Counted from the first letter of the stretch, positions 1 to 7,920 are shown. The stretch is DNA of 34,361 nt from Parabacteroides sp. An277 (GCF_002159645.1 NZ_NFJB01000033.1:1-34361), one strand, 5' to 3'. The notes: generated by a model not told the origin, from the sequence alone. Numbers and translations are program-made.

Positions 1-352
1 ACGTCTCTTTTAAAAAAGCCCCGAACTCCTTGGAGTAACGGGTGCCCTTGGCCACGATGTCAAGGTCTATTGGAATGCTGAAACTCTTGCCCGTGCGGGT
101 ATCCGTCCAGCGCCTGCGACGTACCTTCAAAATTACTTTATGGTCGCGTATCGGGAAGTCCGTCACGCTTACCGCTTCCATAAAGCCTTTGGACTCAAAG
201 TGCACGTCCTCGCTTAGTTCCGGATTCATCTTCTCGTCCAGACTAATATGTATCTCCGTTGAAGTCTGGGATATCCCAACTATGGAGAAGTAATCCAATA
301 TCTGTGTAGGCAGTACTATACTGGCCAACATGTTCAAATAATCGTTTTCCAT
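1..352 (-). CDS. ISAon1-family transposase N-terminal region protein (partial)
   Basis: The reverse strand is open from ATG at 352-350 to the window edge (117 codons, no stop seen). The product begins MENDYLNMLASIVL and contains the block DFPIRDHKVILKVRRRRW followed by KGTRYSKEFGAFFKR. I recognise this pattern from the small first ORF of ISAon1-type elements, where a DDE catalytic ORF follows. That second ORF would lie to the left of the window. The role, inferred from the family, is DNA binding and assembly for transposition. No Shine-Dalgarno is visible. Recognition is from memory of the family; a profile search would settle it. Confidence 0.7.
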   Translation of the reverse strand, partial: MENDYLNMLASIVLPTQILDYFSIVGISQTSTEIHISLDEKMNPELSEDVHFESKGFMEAVSVTDFPIRDHKVILKVRRRRWTDTRTGKSFSIPIDLDIVAKGTRYSKEFGAFLKET

Positions 353-412
353 GTCGCAAAGTAAAAGAATTAATCTTTAATCTGAAATATCCCCACTAAA
401 AATCTACTGACC
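1..412 (-). mobile_element. ISAon1-type insertion sequence, partial (runs off the left edge)
   Basis: The left edge holds the 5' end of an insertion sequence read leftwards. Support is the ISAon1-type N-terminal transposase ORF that starts at 352. The outer end should lie between that start codon and the truncated plus-strand gene that becomes open after the TGA at 408-410. The interval around 390-414 (CCCCACTAAAAATCTACTGA then CCCC) is a plausible terminal repeat. The exact tip and the target duplication cannot be fixed because the other end is outside the window. Confidence 0.6.
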
Positions 413-668
413 CCAATTCACTCCTGCCGGACAGGATTTCTTCTTTTCTGCCACGATGCAAGGACGCAGCCTTGAAAGTCTGGTAAGCGATATGGAAGAG
501 TATTACGAGGGTTTTGACGCTGATTCGGAAGCCTATCTATGGCTGGACGGTAACGGACACGGCAAAAATGGCGCACCTTACCGAATGAAGGATGTACTGG
601 CCGACATGGAAGCGGCGGAGGGTATGGTCTGTAAGCTGCTTGAAGCGGTCAGGGGGCTGGCAGATTGA
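411..668 (+). pseudogene. 3' fragment of a phage/mobile-element small acidic protein, cut by the IS
   Basis: The frame is open from just after a TGA at 408-410 to the TGA at 666-668. The first available ATG is at 456, but residues before it look meaningful: PQFTPAGQDFFFSATM precedes EEYYEGFDADSEAYLWLDG. The order TPAGxDF, an acidic FDxD segment, then a GxPYRMKDVLADMEA tail resembles a family of small acidic proteins in phages and Bacteroides mobile elements. Those proteins have more sequence before TPAG. The fragment abuts the inferred IS end, so the simplest reading is that the IS removed the N-terminus. It could instead be a short functional protein from 456 (70 aa). Function unknown. Confidence 0.5.
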
Positions 669-730
669 CCACGAATACAAACATGGCCTGCTATATCTCT
701 ATTGGTGTGGCAGGCTATGAAATTTTCATC

Positions 731-964
731 CTATCTCCGTTTGCGCCCTTTCTTCGGGAGGCCGGCAGTCTTGTAGGCAATCAGGTCATCACCACGGAAT
801 TGTATTCTCTGGTTGTCCTGCATCCGGAAGAACGGCAACGGCCTTTCCGTATGGGTAATGTAATCATAGATGGTACACCGGTGTATGCCGAGGAAACGCG
901 CCGCATCGCTTACCGAATACGACTGTTCCGGCTTTATCTCTGAAAAATGTTTGCATATATCCAT
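731..964 (-). CDS. Small helix-turn-helix (excisionase-like) DNA-binding protein
   Basis: A 77-aa protein (79 if a GTG at 970 is used; I prefer ATG at 964). Residues about 17-45 read YSVSDAARFLGIHRCTIYDYI, a typical HTH_17/MerR-like winged helix of the Xis type, and the C-terminus is basic (KKGRKRR). Such proteins bind DNA to promote excision or control transfer genes in Bacteroides integrative elements. It stands alone, with about 500 bp of repeat-bearing DNA upstream between it and the RloAB operon, which could contain its binding sites. The family assignment is by motif; the exact role is inferred. Confidence 0.7.
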   Translation of the reverse strand: MDICKHFSEIKPEQSYSVSDAARFLGIHRCTIYDYITHTERPLPFFRMQDNQRIQFRGDDLIAYKTAGLPKKGRKRR

Positions 965-1153
965 ATCCACTTTGTTTTGGCATTAAAGATACAATGCCGA
1001 AAATCAAAATGAAACAGGTTAAACATGGGAATACCACGTAGTTTGTAGGATTTTCAGGGAATATGTGTCCGTCTGTTCAGAAAGGTAATCATCTTTACAT
1101 GAAATGGCAACGGGACAAAAATCTAAAAAACAGATAGGCATATATATTTCAGC

Positions 1154-1406
1154 GTTGACAAGGTTGACAAGAAAGCCAATGTACAAACTTGATTATACAG
1201 CTTATCAGAAATGCTTATTATTCAATACTTTATCTTTTTTCTTATAGAAATAAGAATAAATATAGATACGTGTGTTTTTGTCAACCATTGGCTACAAAAT
1301 TCATAGGATTTTCAAAAGCGTCAACGCTTGTCAACGTTTGTCAACGCATCGTTTTTGATGCAAGTAACTGATACGATGCAACTTGTATCTTGTCAACAAC
1401 GTCAAT
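1154..1406. repeat. Cluster of GTCAAC / GTTGAC motifs (iteron-like)
   Basis: GTTGACA occurs at 1154-1160 and 1163-1169. The inverse TGTCAAC or CGTCAAC occurs at 1279-1285, 1319-1325, 1329-1335, 1339-1345 and 1391-1397, with a near copy CGTCAAT at 1400-1406. The three copies at 1319-1345 are spaced exactly 10 bp apart, one helical turn, as expected for cooperative protein binding. The arrangement resembles iterons or multi-site operators. Confidence 0.6.
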
Positions 1407-1450
1407 CCTGAAATGTGTGCAGATTATATTTTGAAATATGCCATAAAATA

Positions 1451-1473
1451 AAGGCCATCCATAGGATGACCTT
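1451..1473 (-). terminator. Rho-independent-like terminator of the rloA-rloB operon
   Basis: Read on the minus strand, AAGGTCATCC-TAT-GGATGGCCTT forms a 10-bp stem (one G:U type pair) followed by TATTTTAT. It lies 12 bp beyond the stop of the RloB gene. Confidence 0.65.
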
Positions 1474-1484
1474 AACGAGCATAA

Positions 1485-2117
1485 TCAGATAAACTTGTTC
1501 AATTCTTCCACCAACAGATGTACGGTAGTGGAAGATTCTTCCATAGCCGGATTGCCATGTGATATTTCGGCAAGGACAGTAGCAGCATTCTTAATGGCCT
1601 GCGGTTGCAGGTGGAGCAATCGGTTATACATAATAGCCCCGAATCCTTCCGTCTTGGAATAGGGTATTCCTGAAAGCCTTGACAGCATGTCGGCATAACT
1701 GTTCCTGTGCAACGCCCCTTTGTAGAGATTGAAGTGCAGCAGGAACCAATATTCAAACGCCTGGTTGCTATAGGCCACCTTGAAACCGTTTTTTTCGGCC
1801 AGTGTAATGGCTTCATTGAAGTCCTTTGCAGGAAAATCGTCCTTGTCGAACACTACCCAGCACTGGTCATAAGTCCGCTTCTTCTTTTGGTCGGCGTCAC
1901 GGATACTAATGGCCTTGCTCACAAGACTGGTCGTGTTCATTGCCTGGCCTACCGCCTTTACCGTGGCGGCGGTCATTCTGAAGGCCTTGAAATAATCCGG
2001 TTCCGTGCGGACACCTTCACATACGATGAGAAACGACTGCTTTACTTCTCTCGTGCTTTGGCGGCGTGTCAATGAAGCGGAACGATGGTCTTTCTTTTTT
2101 GTCTTTCCCATGGTCAT
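1485..2117 (-). CDS. rloB: RloB-like TOPRIM-type protein (AbiLii-like), second gene of a putative phage-defence pair
   Basis: A 210-aa protein of the RloB family. After a basic N-terminus, residues 29-43 carry FLIVCEGVRTEPDYF, with E34 in the position of the TOPRIM glutamate. Residues 86-94 carry CWVVFDKDD, with D91 and D93 as the DxD pair. A conserved NQAFEYWFLLHF block follows. This arrangement fits a metal-dependent nuclease-like fold. The ATG at 2117 overlaps the TGA of the upstream ATPase gene as ATGA, showing translational coupling. RloB/AbiLii proteins act with an SMC/ABC-like ATPase in abortive-infection-type modules such as lactococcal AbiL. The family is clear; the defence role here is inferred from the pairing and from the mobile-element context. 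Target unknown. Confidence 0.85.
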   Translation of the reverse strand: MTMGKTKKKDHRSASLTRRQSTREVKQSFLIVCEGVRTEPDYFKAFRMTAATVKAVGQAMNTTSLVSKAISIRDADQKKKRTYDQCWVVFDKDDFPAKDFNEAITLAEKNGFKVAYSNQAFEYWFLLHFNLYKGALHRNSYADMLSRLSGIPYSKTEGFGAIMYNRLLHLQPQAIKNAATVLAEISHGNPAMEESSTTVHLLVEELNKFI

Positions 2118-3328
2118 CCCTCCGCCGTAAATATTGTTTCCATATCACCTATAATGGGCGTGGCACCGAACTTACCTTGCAGGTAATCCCGCTCGAAAGG
2201 TGAACTGCCACGCACTTTATACTCGGCCAGCGAATAGGCTTCTGTCGCGCCGAAACTATCCTTTTGAGTGAACCATACCTGGTCTCTGCGGAACAGACCT
2301 GCACTGAGCAGGAACGTGTCATGAGTGGTAAACAGCAGTTGCGCTCCTTTGGGATTTGTCTCCGCCGAGTTGAAAAGCGTGATAATCTTGCGCACAAGCA
2401 ACGGATGGAGTTTGGAGTCAAGCTCATCCACCACCAGACGTTTGCCATTGTCCAGCGCATCTATGATAGGATATGCCAAGGAGAAATATTTGATGGTTCC
2501 CTCGGATTCGTTTCCGTTAAACGAAAAGGCTACATTATGGGTCGCTTTTCCTTCATCATCGTACTGACGATGGCTGCTTACGATGCGGTTGTCAATCTTG
2601 GCTATGTTGTCTATGCCCAAATCCGCATATTTGGCGAAACGAACTATACGCTCACGCATCTTTTCATCGTCCAGATGCCTGATGGCTTGCGACCACATTT
2701 TCTCGTCCTCGCTACAGAACAGGACTTGTGTGTCGCCAAGCCAATGCAGGATATTGACGGCGGTCGTTTCGTTGAACTGGGCGGCAGTGGAGAGAAGAAG
2801 CGCGTTGCCGCGAACCATTTTCTTGTTGACCAAATCCTGTATCAACGGGCTTTTAGCATGAACGGTGGTTGTTTCCCCTTCGCGGTAGAATATCTCTACC
2901 TCTTTGGCACGTTTCCTGTTCATACGGCGGTAAAGCCATTCGGCATGTATAGCTTTGGGGTCTACCTCAAAGCCGTAACGGTAGATGTATTCACCGACGG
3001 CGAAGGTGGCCTCCATCGTGGTCGGCTCATGGGCGGTGGAAATGTTCAGGCGGAAGTTCTCCACGTCTATGCTTTCGCCAGCCTGGCTGTTCTTGAACGA
3101 ATCCATGATGAAACGCTTGTAAAAAGCGATGGCCTTCAATACATTCGTTTTTCCTGAAGCGTTCGCCCCGTAAATCACCGCACTGCGCACGAGTGACAAT
3201 CCCATGTCGGAAAGCGGAATGACATCATTAGGTTCCGAAAGGGATTCCTTTAGGGTAGTGGCCACGAAGGATAGTTTAAGTTCATCCTTTATGGACAGGA
3301 AATTGCTGGCACAAAATTCGAGAATCAT
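2114..3328 (-). CDS. rloA: RloA-like AAA/ABC-type ATPase (AbiLi-like)
   Basis: A 404-aa AAA_15/AAA_21-type ATPase. The start MILEFCASNFLSIKDE at 3328 is typical of the family and sits 32 bp below a TATATTTG promoter element; a longer in-frame start at 3409 lies upstream of that promoter and is rejected. Walker A is GANASGKT (residues 54-61), Walker B is KRLVVDELD with a following HP, and a TTHD H-loop follows. The overall layout is that of OLD/RloA ATPases with a long helical insertion between the Walker motifs. It shares ATGA with rloB. By analogy with AbiL and PARIS systems, the ATPase would sense infection and control the TOPRIM partner; this is inference. Confidence 0.88.
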   Translation of the reverse strand: MILEFCASNFLSIKDELKLSFVATTLKESLSEPNDVIPLSDMGLSLVRSAVIYGANASGKTNVLKAIAFYKRFIMDSFKNSQAGESIDVENFRLNISTAHEPTTMEATFAVGEYIYRYGFEVDPKAIHAEWLYRRMNRKRAKEVEIFYREGETTTVHAKSPLIQDLVNKKMVRGNALLLSTAAQFNETTAVNILHWLGDTQVLFCSEDEKMWSQAIRHLDDEKMRERIVRFAKYADLGIDNIAKIDNRIVSSHRQYDDEGKATHNVAFSFNGNESEGTIKYFSLAYPIIDALDNGKRLVVDELDSKLHPLLVRKIITLFNSAETNPKGAQLLFTTHDTFLLSAGLFRRDQVWFTQKDSFGATEAYSLAEYKVRGSSPFERDYLQGKFGATPIIGDMETIFTAEG

Positions 3329-3359
3329 ATATTTAACCTTGTTATTTGCTGATTTTTTG

Positions 3360-3367
3360 CAAATATA
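3360..3367 (-). promoter_or_regulatory. -7 element of the rloA-rloB promoter
   Basis: The minus strand reads TATATTTG, matching the Bacteroidetes TAnnTTTG -7 box, 32 bp before the chosen rloA ATG. A clear -33 TTTG is not evident at the right distance. Confidence 0.5.
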
Positions 3368-3436
3368 CAAGTTTTCTTCCGTATTTGGTAAAGATAGCTG
3401 GATTTTCATATCTACTAAATTGATTTATTTCCTTAG

Positions 3437-3723
3437 TTTGAACTATTCAGCATTGGGCCAACCGGGTATTTTGCAGTAAAACAGCCTGATCTTATAATAG
3501 TAAAACTTGTCTTACATATTAGAGGACAAAAGCATGTCACGAAAGAAATAACTGAACGTCAGATGATTGCGTTAGGTTTAATCCGTGAGAATAAAGGCCT
3601 AACCATATCTGAAATGTCCCTAAAGACAAATGTGGCATTACAACTTTTCAAGAATTAGGCATCATATCAAGGGAAGGCGGTCGCAAAGACGGCTCATGGA
3701 TTATAAAGCAAGATGAGGAATAA
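3437..3723 (+). pseudogene. Decayed 3' end of an HTH protein (possibly AlbA_2-type ATP-binding regulator)
   Basis: On the plus strand the frame after the TAG at 3434-3436 reads through HVTKEITERQMIALGLIRENKGLTI (from 3533) and hits TAG at 3656-3658. The shifted frame from about 3637 continues TTFQELGIISREGGRKDGSWIIK and ends at TAA 3721-3723. Joined, these make a typical C-terminal winged helix (ITERQ... recognition helix ...LGIISREGGRKDG-W). Such tails are found on AlbA_2-type ATP-binding putative regulators. A small deletion with frameshift between the two halves and the missing N-terminus mark it as a remnant. No intact reading is possible. Confidence 0.6.
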
Positions 3724-3737
3724 TGAACTGTTTCATT

Positions 3738-6700
3738 TCATGAGACCTCATTTGCTAAATCCATTTCATCTTGAACCATTTCCGTTTCAAGGTCAAGCCC
3801 AAACATATCCTTCAACTGTAAGTAGTCGAAACACAACGCTTTCGGACGATTGGCCTTGACTTTCTTGACCTGTTCGCCGCCTGACATCTCTATCGTGTAA
3901 TCCGGCAAGCCGTTTGGCAACAGTATCGTGAACCTGTCCTGCTTCAGCCCAAGGAATGACGGGTGCGATTTGAGGTAGGACATGATGGTTGACCAGTTGG
4001 AGCGGTTGACCGTGGCATTTTGGTTACGGCTATTGAACAGGGAGGCCACAGCTGCCATATTCAAGTAAAGAATGGGACGTGCTTCCATGAACTCGATTTC
4101 TTCCTTGGCAGCCAACGGACGGAAGCTCTTCAGGTAACGGATGCGGTAATGCGCCTTCTCCACGCACTTGCCCATCGTCTGGAAACCTTGCAACATGTTC
4201 CAGAAGTCGGCGACCTCAGAACTTTCCTGGGCAAGCTCGTTCTGGACGCGCATTCCCTTGACGGCAGTATCGAACAGGTCGGTATAGCTGAAAGGCATAT
4301 CCAGCACGGTTTCCAACGTGCGGAACGTGGCCAAAGGAATCACCCAGTTGCCGAAAATTCGGTCATGTATCGTCTCATCTTCCATCTTGGTGGCCAGTTC
4401 CCGTTTTACAATGGAATAGGTGTCCGAAAAGTTCTTCTCGAACAACTCCCGATGATTCAGTATCTCTATGGTCAGGTGTGTCAGTCCCAAGTTGCACAGG
4501 GCTACCAAATCCTCATAGCGGCTTTTCTCCTTTTGGCTGAACGAGGTCTTGGAAAAGGCGAGAAACAGGACACGGGTGTAGAGTGCCATATCCTGCGTGG
4601 GCTTGTCTTGTCCGCAAAGCACCACACCTGTACTGACAATGGTCTGTGTTGCCATGCCGTCCGTACCCGTGTTCTTCTTTGTCTGGCCACCGCCTCCCCA
4701 AAGCCCTTTCAGATAGGCTATCTTACGGATATCAAGGTCGTTCTTGTATTCGTCAAGCACTACGAGCGTATTGACTGCCTGTGAAACACGGTCGTTCATA
4801 GCCGGTACGGAAGTGACACCGAGATTGGGAGGGTCAACGCCGTGCAGGAAAAAAGCCTGCAATGAAGTGGCAAGCGTGGTCTTTCCAGTTCCCTTCTCAC
4901 CGAAGAGGTTTAGAATAGGGAAATGCCTTGTGCGGCGGAAGATTACGTCCCGGAACAGGGTGGACAGCAGATAACAGAAAGCAACGGTAGCGTTCTCGCC
5001 GAATACTTCCATCAGTTGTTTCACATAGTTGTATAGCTTTATGCCGTTACGGTTCTCGTGTATCATCAGACGTTCAAACTGGAAAATCTCCGGGTTATGA
5101 ATGTAGATTTTGGACATGGCAGGAATATAGTACGCCTTTCCGCTGACACCACGGACAATGCCGAGGTCATCCACAGCTTGAAATTTTCCATCAGCAAGAA
5201 GTCCGTTACCAAAGGCGAAAAAGCCTTCTGCGGCGTTCCATCCTAATTTGCGCACACGTTCCGCCGTGTCGGTCTTGGAGTACAGATACTCCTTGACACG
5301 GTTGAGCTTGTCTATCTTGGCCAGCCACACATAGTTGCCCACGGAGCCGACCTTTTGCTGAAAGTTATTTAGCGAACACAATTCGGACTCCCTCAGTTCA
5401 ATGACACGGCATATATTATAGGTGTTGCGCATACGGAAGATGCGTGTGCCGTTGTTCTCGTCCTCGATGTGAAACAGCGGTTCCATGATGAAGTTGGAAA
5501 TCCTTGACGGCTCCTCATCGTCATCCCCGGTGGCGTAATAACAGTTCTCCCTGATGAACAGCCCATGCTGGCGAAGCAGTTCCGCTTCACGCTGTCTCTC
5601 GTCCATTGGCGTAAGTTTGTCCTGCCTTTTCCGCGCCTCTCCACGGGCTTGCGTTACGGCATCACGCCACAATTTGGCTTTCCCGTAGATTCTGGCCAAT
5701 TCATCAATGCACTGATTGAATATCAGTTGGTCTTTCACATAGCGCATCAGGTCTGCAATCTCTGACACGCATTTCCGTTCTTCCACCAAAGAGTCCGCGA
5801 CAAGAAAGCGTTTCTGTGCCAGCCAGACAATAAACAGCCTTTCTTTCAGTGAAGTGTAATCCTCCCGGCAATGAATGAAATTGTCTGCATCGTTCTTTCC
5901 GGGTTTCACATCCCAGCCGTTTTTACCGACGGGGATTTCGGCAAACGGCAGTTCCCTTACGGTTACATGGAAACCTTTCCTGACAGCGGCTGTCCCGTTT
6001 GCCATGACTGCCTCGAATCCCGGTCCGAAGGGTTTGCCTTCACTGACATCGGAATCAGGGATGAAGCATAATGAAGTGGTGTACTTTTTCAGTTGCTCAA
6101 ACTGGCTGTCCGTCCATGCTGTACCCAATGCGGCCACGGTATTGTCGTAGCCGACGGACTGCATACGCAACACGTCAGGCGCCCCCTCCACGATGATAAA
6201 GTATTCCGCACTGCGTTCCCGGCTCGCCCGGTCTATACCGAACAGGCATTCCCCCTTGGCATACACCGCGCTGTTTGGTGAATTGATGTATTTCGGTGCT
6301 TTCGGATTGTTTCCGATGTAACGGGCGGTATAAGCGATGATGCGTCCCCACCTGTTGCGTATGGGAATCATTATCCTGTGTCTGAACATGGCATAGACAC
6401 GACCGTCATCTCCGCGCCGGAGCAGACCCAGCTCGAAAAGTACATCCTCGTCCAGTCCTTTTGTCCGGCAGAACTCCATGAACGCACCTCCGTCACGCGG
6501 CGCGTACCCGATACCAGCAACCGAACAGAACTCTTCCGGCCATCTTCCATAAGCATATTCACGGGCAAGGCGGCTTTCATCACTGTCAGGCATCAGCAGG
6601 CTGCCTACAAAGAAGTCCTGTACATGGCCGAGTATGGCAAGAAGCGTTTCCTTGTGCTGAATCTTTGCGACTTGCTCCTTGTCCTGTCCTTCCACATACT

Positions 6701-6980
6701 CAATGGGAATATTGTGCCGTCTGGCCAGGAACTCGATGGCTTCCATGAAGGAAAGGTTCTCTTTCTCCATGATGAATGTGATGGCATCGCCGCCACGGTT
6801 ACAGCTGAAACAGTGGAACAGGTTCTTTCCCGGACTGACAGAGAAAGAACCTGTCCGCTCCTCATGGAACGGACAAATGCCCATCAGGGTCGAGCCTTTC
6901 CTTGACAGCCTGACATACGGCTCCAATACATCCCCTATAGCAAGCTCCCTGACTTTGTTGATTGTTGACTCGCTTATCAT
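3738..6980 (-). CDS. Large primase-helicase-like protein of an integrative element (CHC2 zinc finger, TOPRIM, P-loop ATPase)
   Basis: A 1080-aa multidomain replication protein. The zinc finger is C36-H39-C57-C60 within CPFHEERTGSFSV and HCFSCNRGGDAI. The TOPRIM core follows, with FIIVEGAPDVL near residue 265 and the DxD in IPDSDV near 312. A coiled middle part leads to a P-loop ATPase with LFGEKGTGKTT near residue 697 and a Walker B-like VVLDEYKND. The start at 6980 is chosen because its ATG overlaps the upstream TGA (ATGA); an ATG at 7001 is also in frame. This layout is common for primases of Bacteroides mobilizable elements, where it would prime complementary-strand synthesis after transfer. 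It is last in an operon with three small genes. Substrate and partner relaxase are not visible. Confidence 0.85.
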   Translation of the reverse strand: MISESTINKVRELAIGDVLEPYVRLSRKGSTLMGICPFHEERTGSFSVSPGKNLFHCFSCNRGGDAITFIMEKENLSFMEAIEFLARRHNIPIEYVEGQDKEQVAKIQHKETLLAILGHVQDFFVGSLLMPDSDESRLAREYAYGRWPEEFCSVAGIGYAPRDGGAFMEFCRTKGLDEDVLFELGLLRRGDDGRVYAMFRHRIMIPIRNRWGRIIAYTARYIGNNPKAPKYINSPNSAVYAKGECLFGIDRASRERSAEYFIIVEGAPDVLRMQSVGYDNTVAALGTAWTDSQFEQLKKYTTSLCFIPDSDVSEGKPFGPGFEAVMANGTAAVRKGFHVTVRELPFAEIPVGKNGWDVKPGKNDADNFIHCREDYTSLKERLFIVWLAQKRFLVADSLVEERKCVSEIADLMRYVKDQLIFNQCIDELARIYGKAKLWRDAVTQARGEARKRQDKLTPMDERQREAELLRQHGLFIRENCYYATGDDDEEPSRISNFIMEPLFHIEDENNGTRIFRMRNTYNICRVIELRESELCSLNNFQQKVGSVGNYVWLAKIDKLNRVKEYLYSKTDTAERVRKLGWNAAEGFFAFGNGLLADGKFQAVDDLGIVRGVSGKAYYIPAMSKIYIHNPEIFQFERLMIHENRNGIKLYNYVKQLMEVFGENATVAFCYLLSTLFRDVIFRRTRHFPILNLFGEKGTGKTTLATSLQAFFLHGVDPPNLGVTSVPAMNDRVSQAVNTLVVLDEYKNDLDIRKIAYLKGLWGGGGQTKKNTGTDGMATQTIVSTGVVLCGQDKPTQDMALYTRVLFLAFSKTSFSQKEKSRYEDLVALCNLGLTHLTIEILNHRELFEKNFSDTYSIVKRELATKMEDETIHDRIFGNWVIPLATFRTLETVLDMPFSYTDLFDTAVKGMRVQNELAQESSEVADFWNMLQGFQTMGKCVEKAHYRIRYLKSFRPLAAKEEIEFMEARPILYLNMAAVASLFNSRNQNATVNRSNWSTIMSYLKSHPSFLGLKQDRFTILLPNGLPDYTIEMSGGEQVKKVKANRPKALCFDYLQLKDMFGLDLETEMVQDEMDLANEVS

Positions 6981-7222
6981 AAGGTGGTCAGGATTTTCCA
7001 ACAGTCAATTATGGACTGGCCGGAGTATTTTGGACGGCTGGCATTATCGGGATTAAGCGGCTTGATATAGCCGCTTTCCTTATATTTTCTAAGCGTCTTG
7101 TAACTGACACCCAGTTCCGCACAAGTACGCTTGACCGAATAAACCCCTTCCGGGTCGCATGTTGGCACTAATTCTCTCATCCGCTGTAATGTTTTATCGT
7201 ATGCCTGCTTCGTATGTCTCAT
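6977..7222 (-). CDS. MerR-like helix-turn-helix protein
   Basis: An 81-aa protein with one recognisable domain, residues about 27-55: VYSVKRTCAELGVSYKTLRKYKESGYI, a MerR/excisionase winged helix. The C-terminal PKYSGQSIIDCW matches the usual 'wing plus final helix' of this type. Its TGA overlaps the primase ATG by ATGA, so the two are translationally coupled. Small HTH proteins before the primase are standard in NBU-like elements, where they act in excision or control of transfer; the specific role here is inferred. Confidence 0.75.
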   Translation of the reverse strand: MRHTKQAYDKTLQRMRELVPTCDPEGVYSVKRTCAELGVSYKTLRKYKESGYIKPLNPDNASRPKYSGQSIIDCWKILTTL

Positions 7223-7257
7223 GAATTACAGCACCGGCATATCCTTATATTGTTTCC

Positions 7258-7572
7258 TTATTTCTTTATATCTAAACTATTTCTGTTTATATCAGAAGAA
7301 GTGTTATCGAAATAGTCCTGGACCGTGCGTTGCAGGAGGCGGAGGTCTGTCGTCCTGTATTCCACTTTGCCTGGTCTCTTATAACATACCACTTTCCCTT
7401 GCCGTCTCCATCTTTCGACATTCCGGCGACCGAACATCTCATAAGCCTTCCTTTGACTAATAAATTCCGGATCGGCATTGTCGGATTTCAGGTACTTGAC
7501 AATCCTTGCCGCAAGGTCATTCAGGAATGTGTCATAAGGAATTAGGCGGTCTAAAAACTGGAGGAACTGCAT
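7258..7572 (-). CDS. Small DNA-binding protein of integrative element (excisionase-like)
   Basis: A 104-aa protein. The N-terminal half is amphipathic (LQFLDRLIPYDTFLNDLAAR). The second half carries FISQRKAYEMFGRRNVERW, a helix-turn-helix-like block followed by RPGKVEYRT, which looks like a wing. It lies 35 bp upstream of the MerR-like gene and 11 bp below the next small gene, so it belongs to the same operon as the primase. I recognise the general type from Bacteroides mobilizable elements but cannot name a family with certainty. Confidence 0.7.
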   Translation of the reverse strand: MQFLQFLDRLIPYDTFLNDLAARIVKYLKSDNADPEFISQRKAYEMFGRRNVERWRRQGKVVCYKRPGKVEYRTTDLRLLQRTVQDYFDNTSSDINRNSLDIKK

Positions 7573-7583
7573 AGCCTCAGGAT

Positions 7584-7775
7584 TTACAAGGTACGCATTA
7601 CGGTGATGGTCTGTCTCTCCCTGTCCGTCCGCGTCTTAAACTGACGGTTGTAGATGGCACCAAGTTCTGAGGCCTGGGTCCGGACGCTTTTCAGCCTGGA
7701 GATGTGGAAGGTGATTTCATCGCCAACTTCGAGTGCGACAAGCGCGGGACGGATTTTTTCCATGTTTTCTGCCAT
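7584..7775 (-). CDS. Small conserved element protein, first gene of primase operon
   Basis: A 63-aa protein with the core LVALEVGDEITFHISRLKSVRTQASELG and a basic end RTDRERQTITVMRTL. The shape (beta strand, short helix, beta strands) fits a small DNA-binding or regulatory protein. Very similar short ORFs head the early operon of Bacteroides mobile elements, but I know no assigned function. It is transcribed divergently from the XRE regulator, with 145 bp between the start codons. Confidence 0.65.
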   Translation of the reverse strand: MAENMEKIRPALVALEVGDEITFHISRLKSVRTQASELGAIYNRQFKTRTDRERQTITVMRTL

Positions 7776-7779
7776 AATA

Positions 7780-7831
7780 TTTGTTTGTTTAATGATTAAT
7801 GTTTAACTTTGTAGTCACAAATTCAATTTGT
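7780..7831 (+). promoter_or_regulatory. Promoter of the XRE regulator with an overlapping palindromic operator
   Basis: TTTG at 7780-7783, a 20-bp spacer and TAACTTTG at 7804-7811 match the Bacteroidetes promoter. A perfect inverted repeat ACAAATT-C-AATTTGT (7817-7831) covers the expected transcription start. This is the natural place for an operator bound by the encoded XRE protein, giving autoregulation and possibly control of the divergent primase operon. The leader to the ATG at 7921 is about 100 nt. Confidence 0.6.
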
Positions 7832-7920
7832 ATCATCGGCAAAATAACACAAAAAGGTTTATATAGCCAAATATTTGTTTGATAATTGTTGATTTAATAT
7901 TGCAATTTAAGGTTTGACCC

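Larger units (their letters stand above)
965..1484. other. Gene-free AT-rich block with GTCAAC motifs
   Basis: No convincing gene is present in about 520 bp. One 60-codon frame lacks any recognisable feature. The block holds the GTCAAC/GTTGAC repeats (1154-1406), a short inverted repeat GCATC-N6-GATGC at 1346-1361, and the minus-strand terminator at 1451-1473. It could be a regulatory, origin or recombination site of the element; nothing here decides which. Confidence 0.6.

Noticed and set aside
665-943. A 92-codon plus-strand frame
   Set aside because: It is antisense to the HTH gene at 731-964, which has a clear DNA-binding motif.
1189-1371. A 60-codon frame across the GTCAAC repeats
   Set aside because: No motif, AT-rich, and the GTCAAC words inside are better explained as binding sites.
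2264-3157. A 297-codon plus-strand frame opposite the RloA-like gene
   Set aside because: It is a mirror of a well-supported ATPase gene, has no recognisable motif and no promoter.
4020-4784. A 254-codon plus-strand frame within the primase gene
   Set aside because: Antisense shadow; the composition is typical of reverse-frame translation (many His, Gln, Leu) with no domain.
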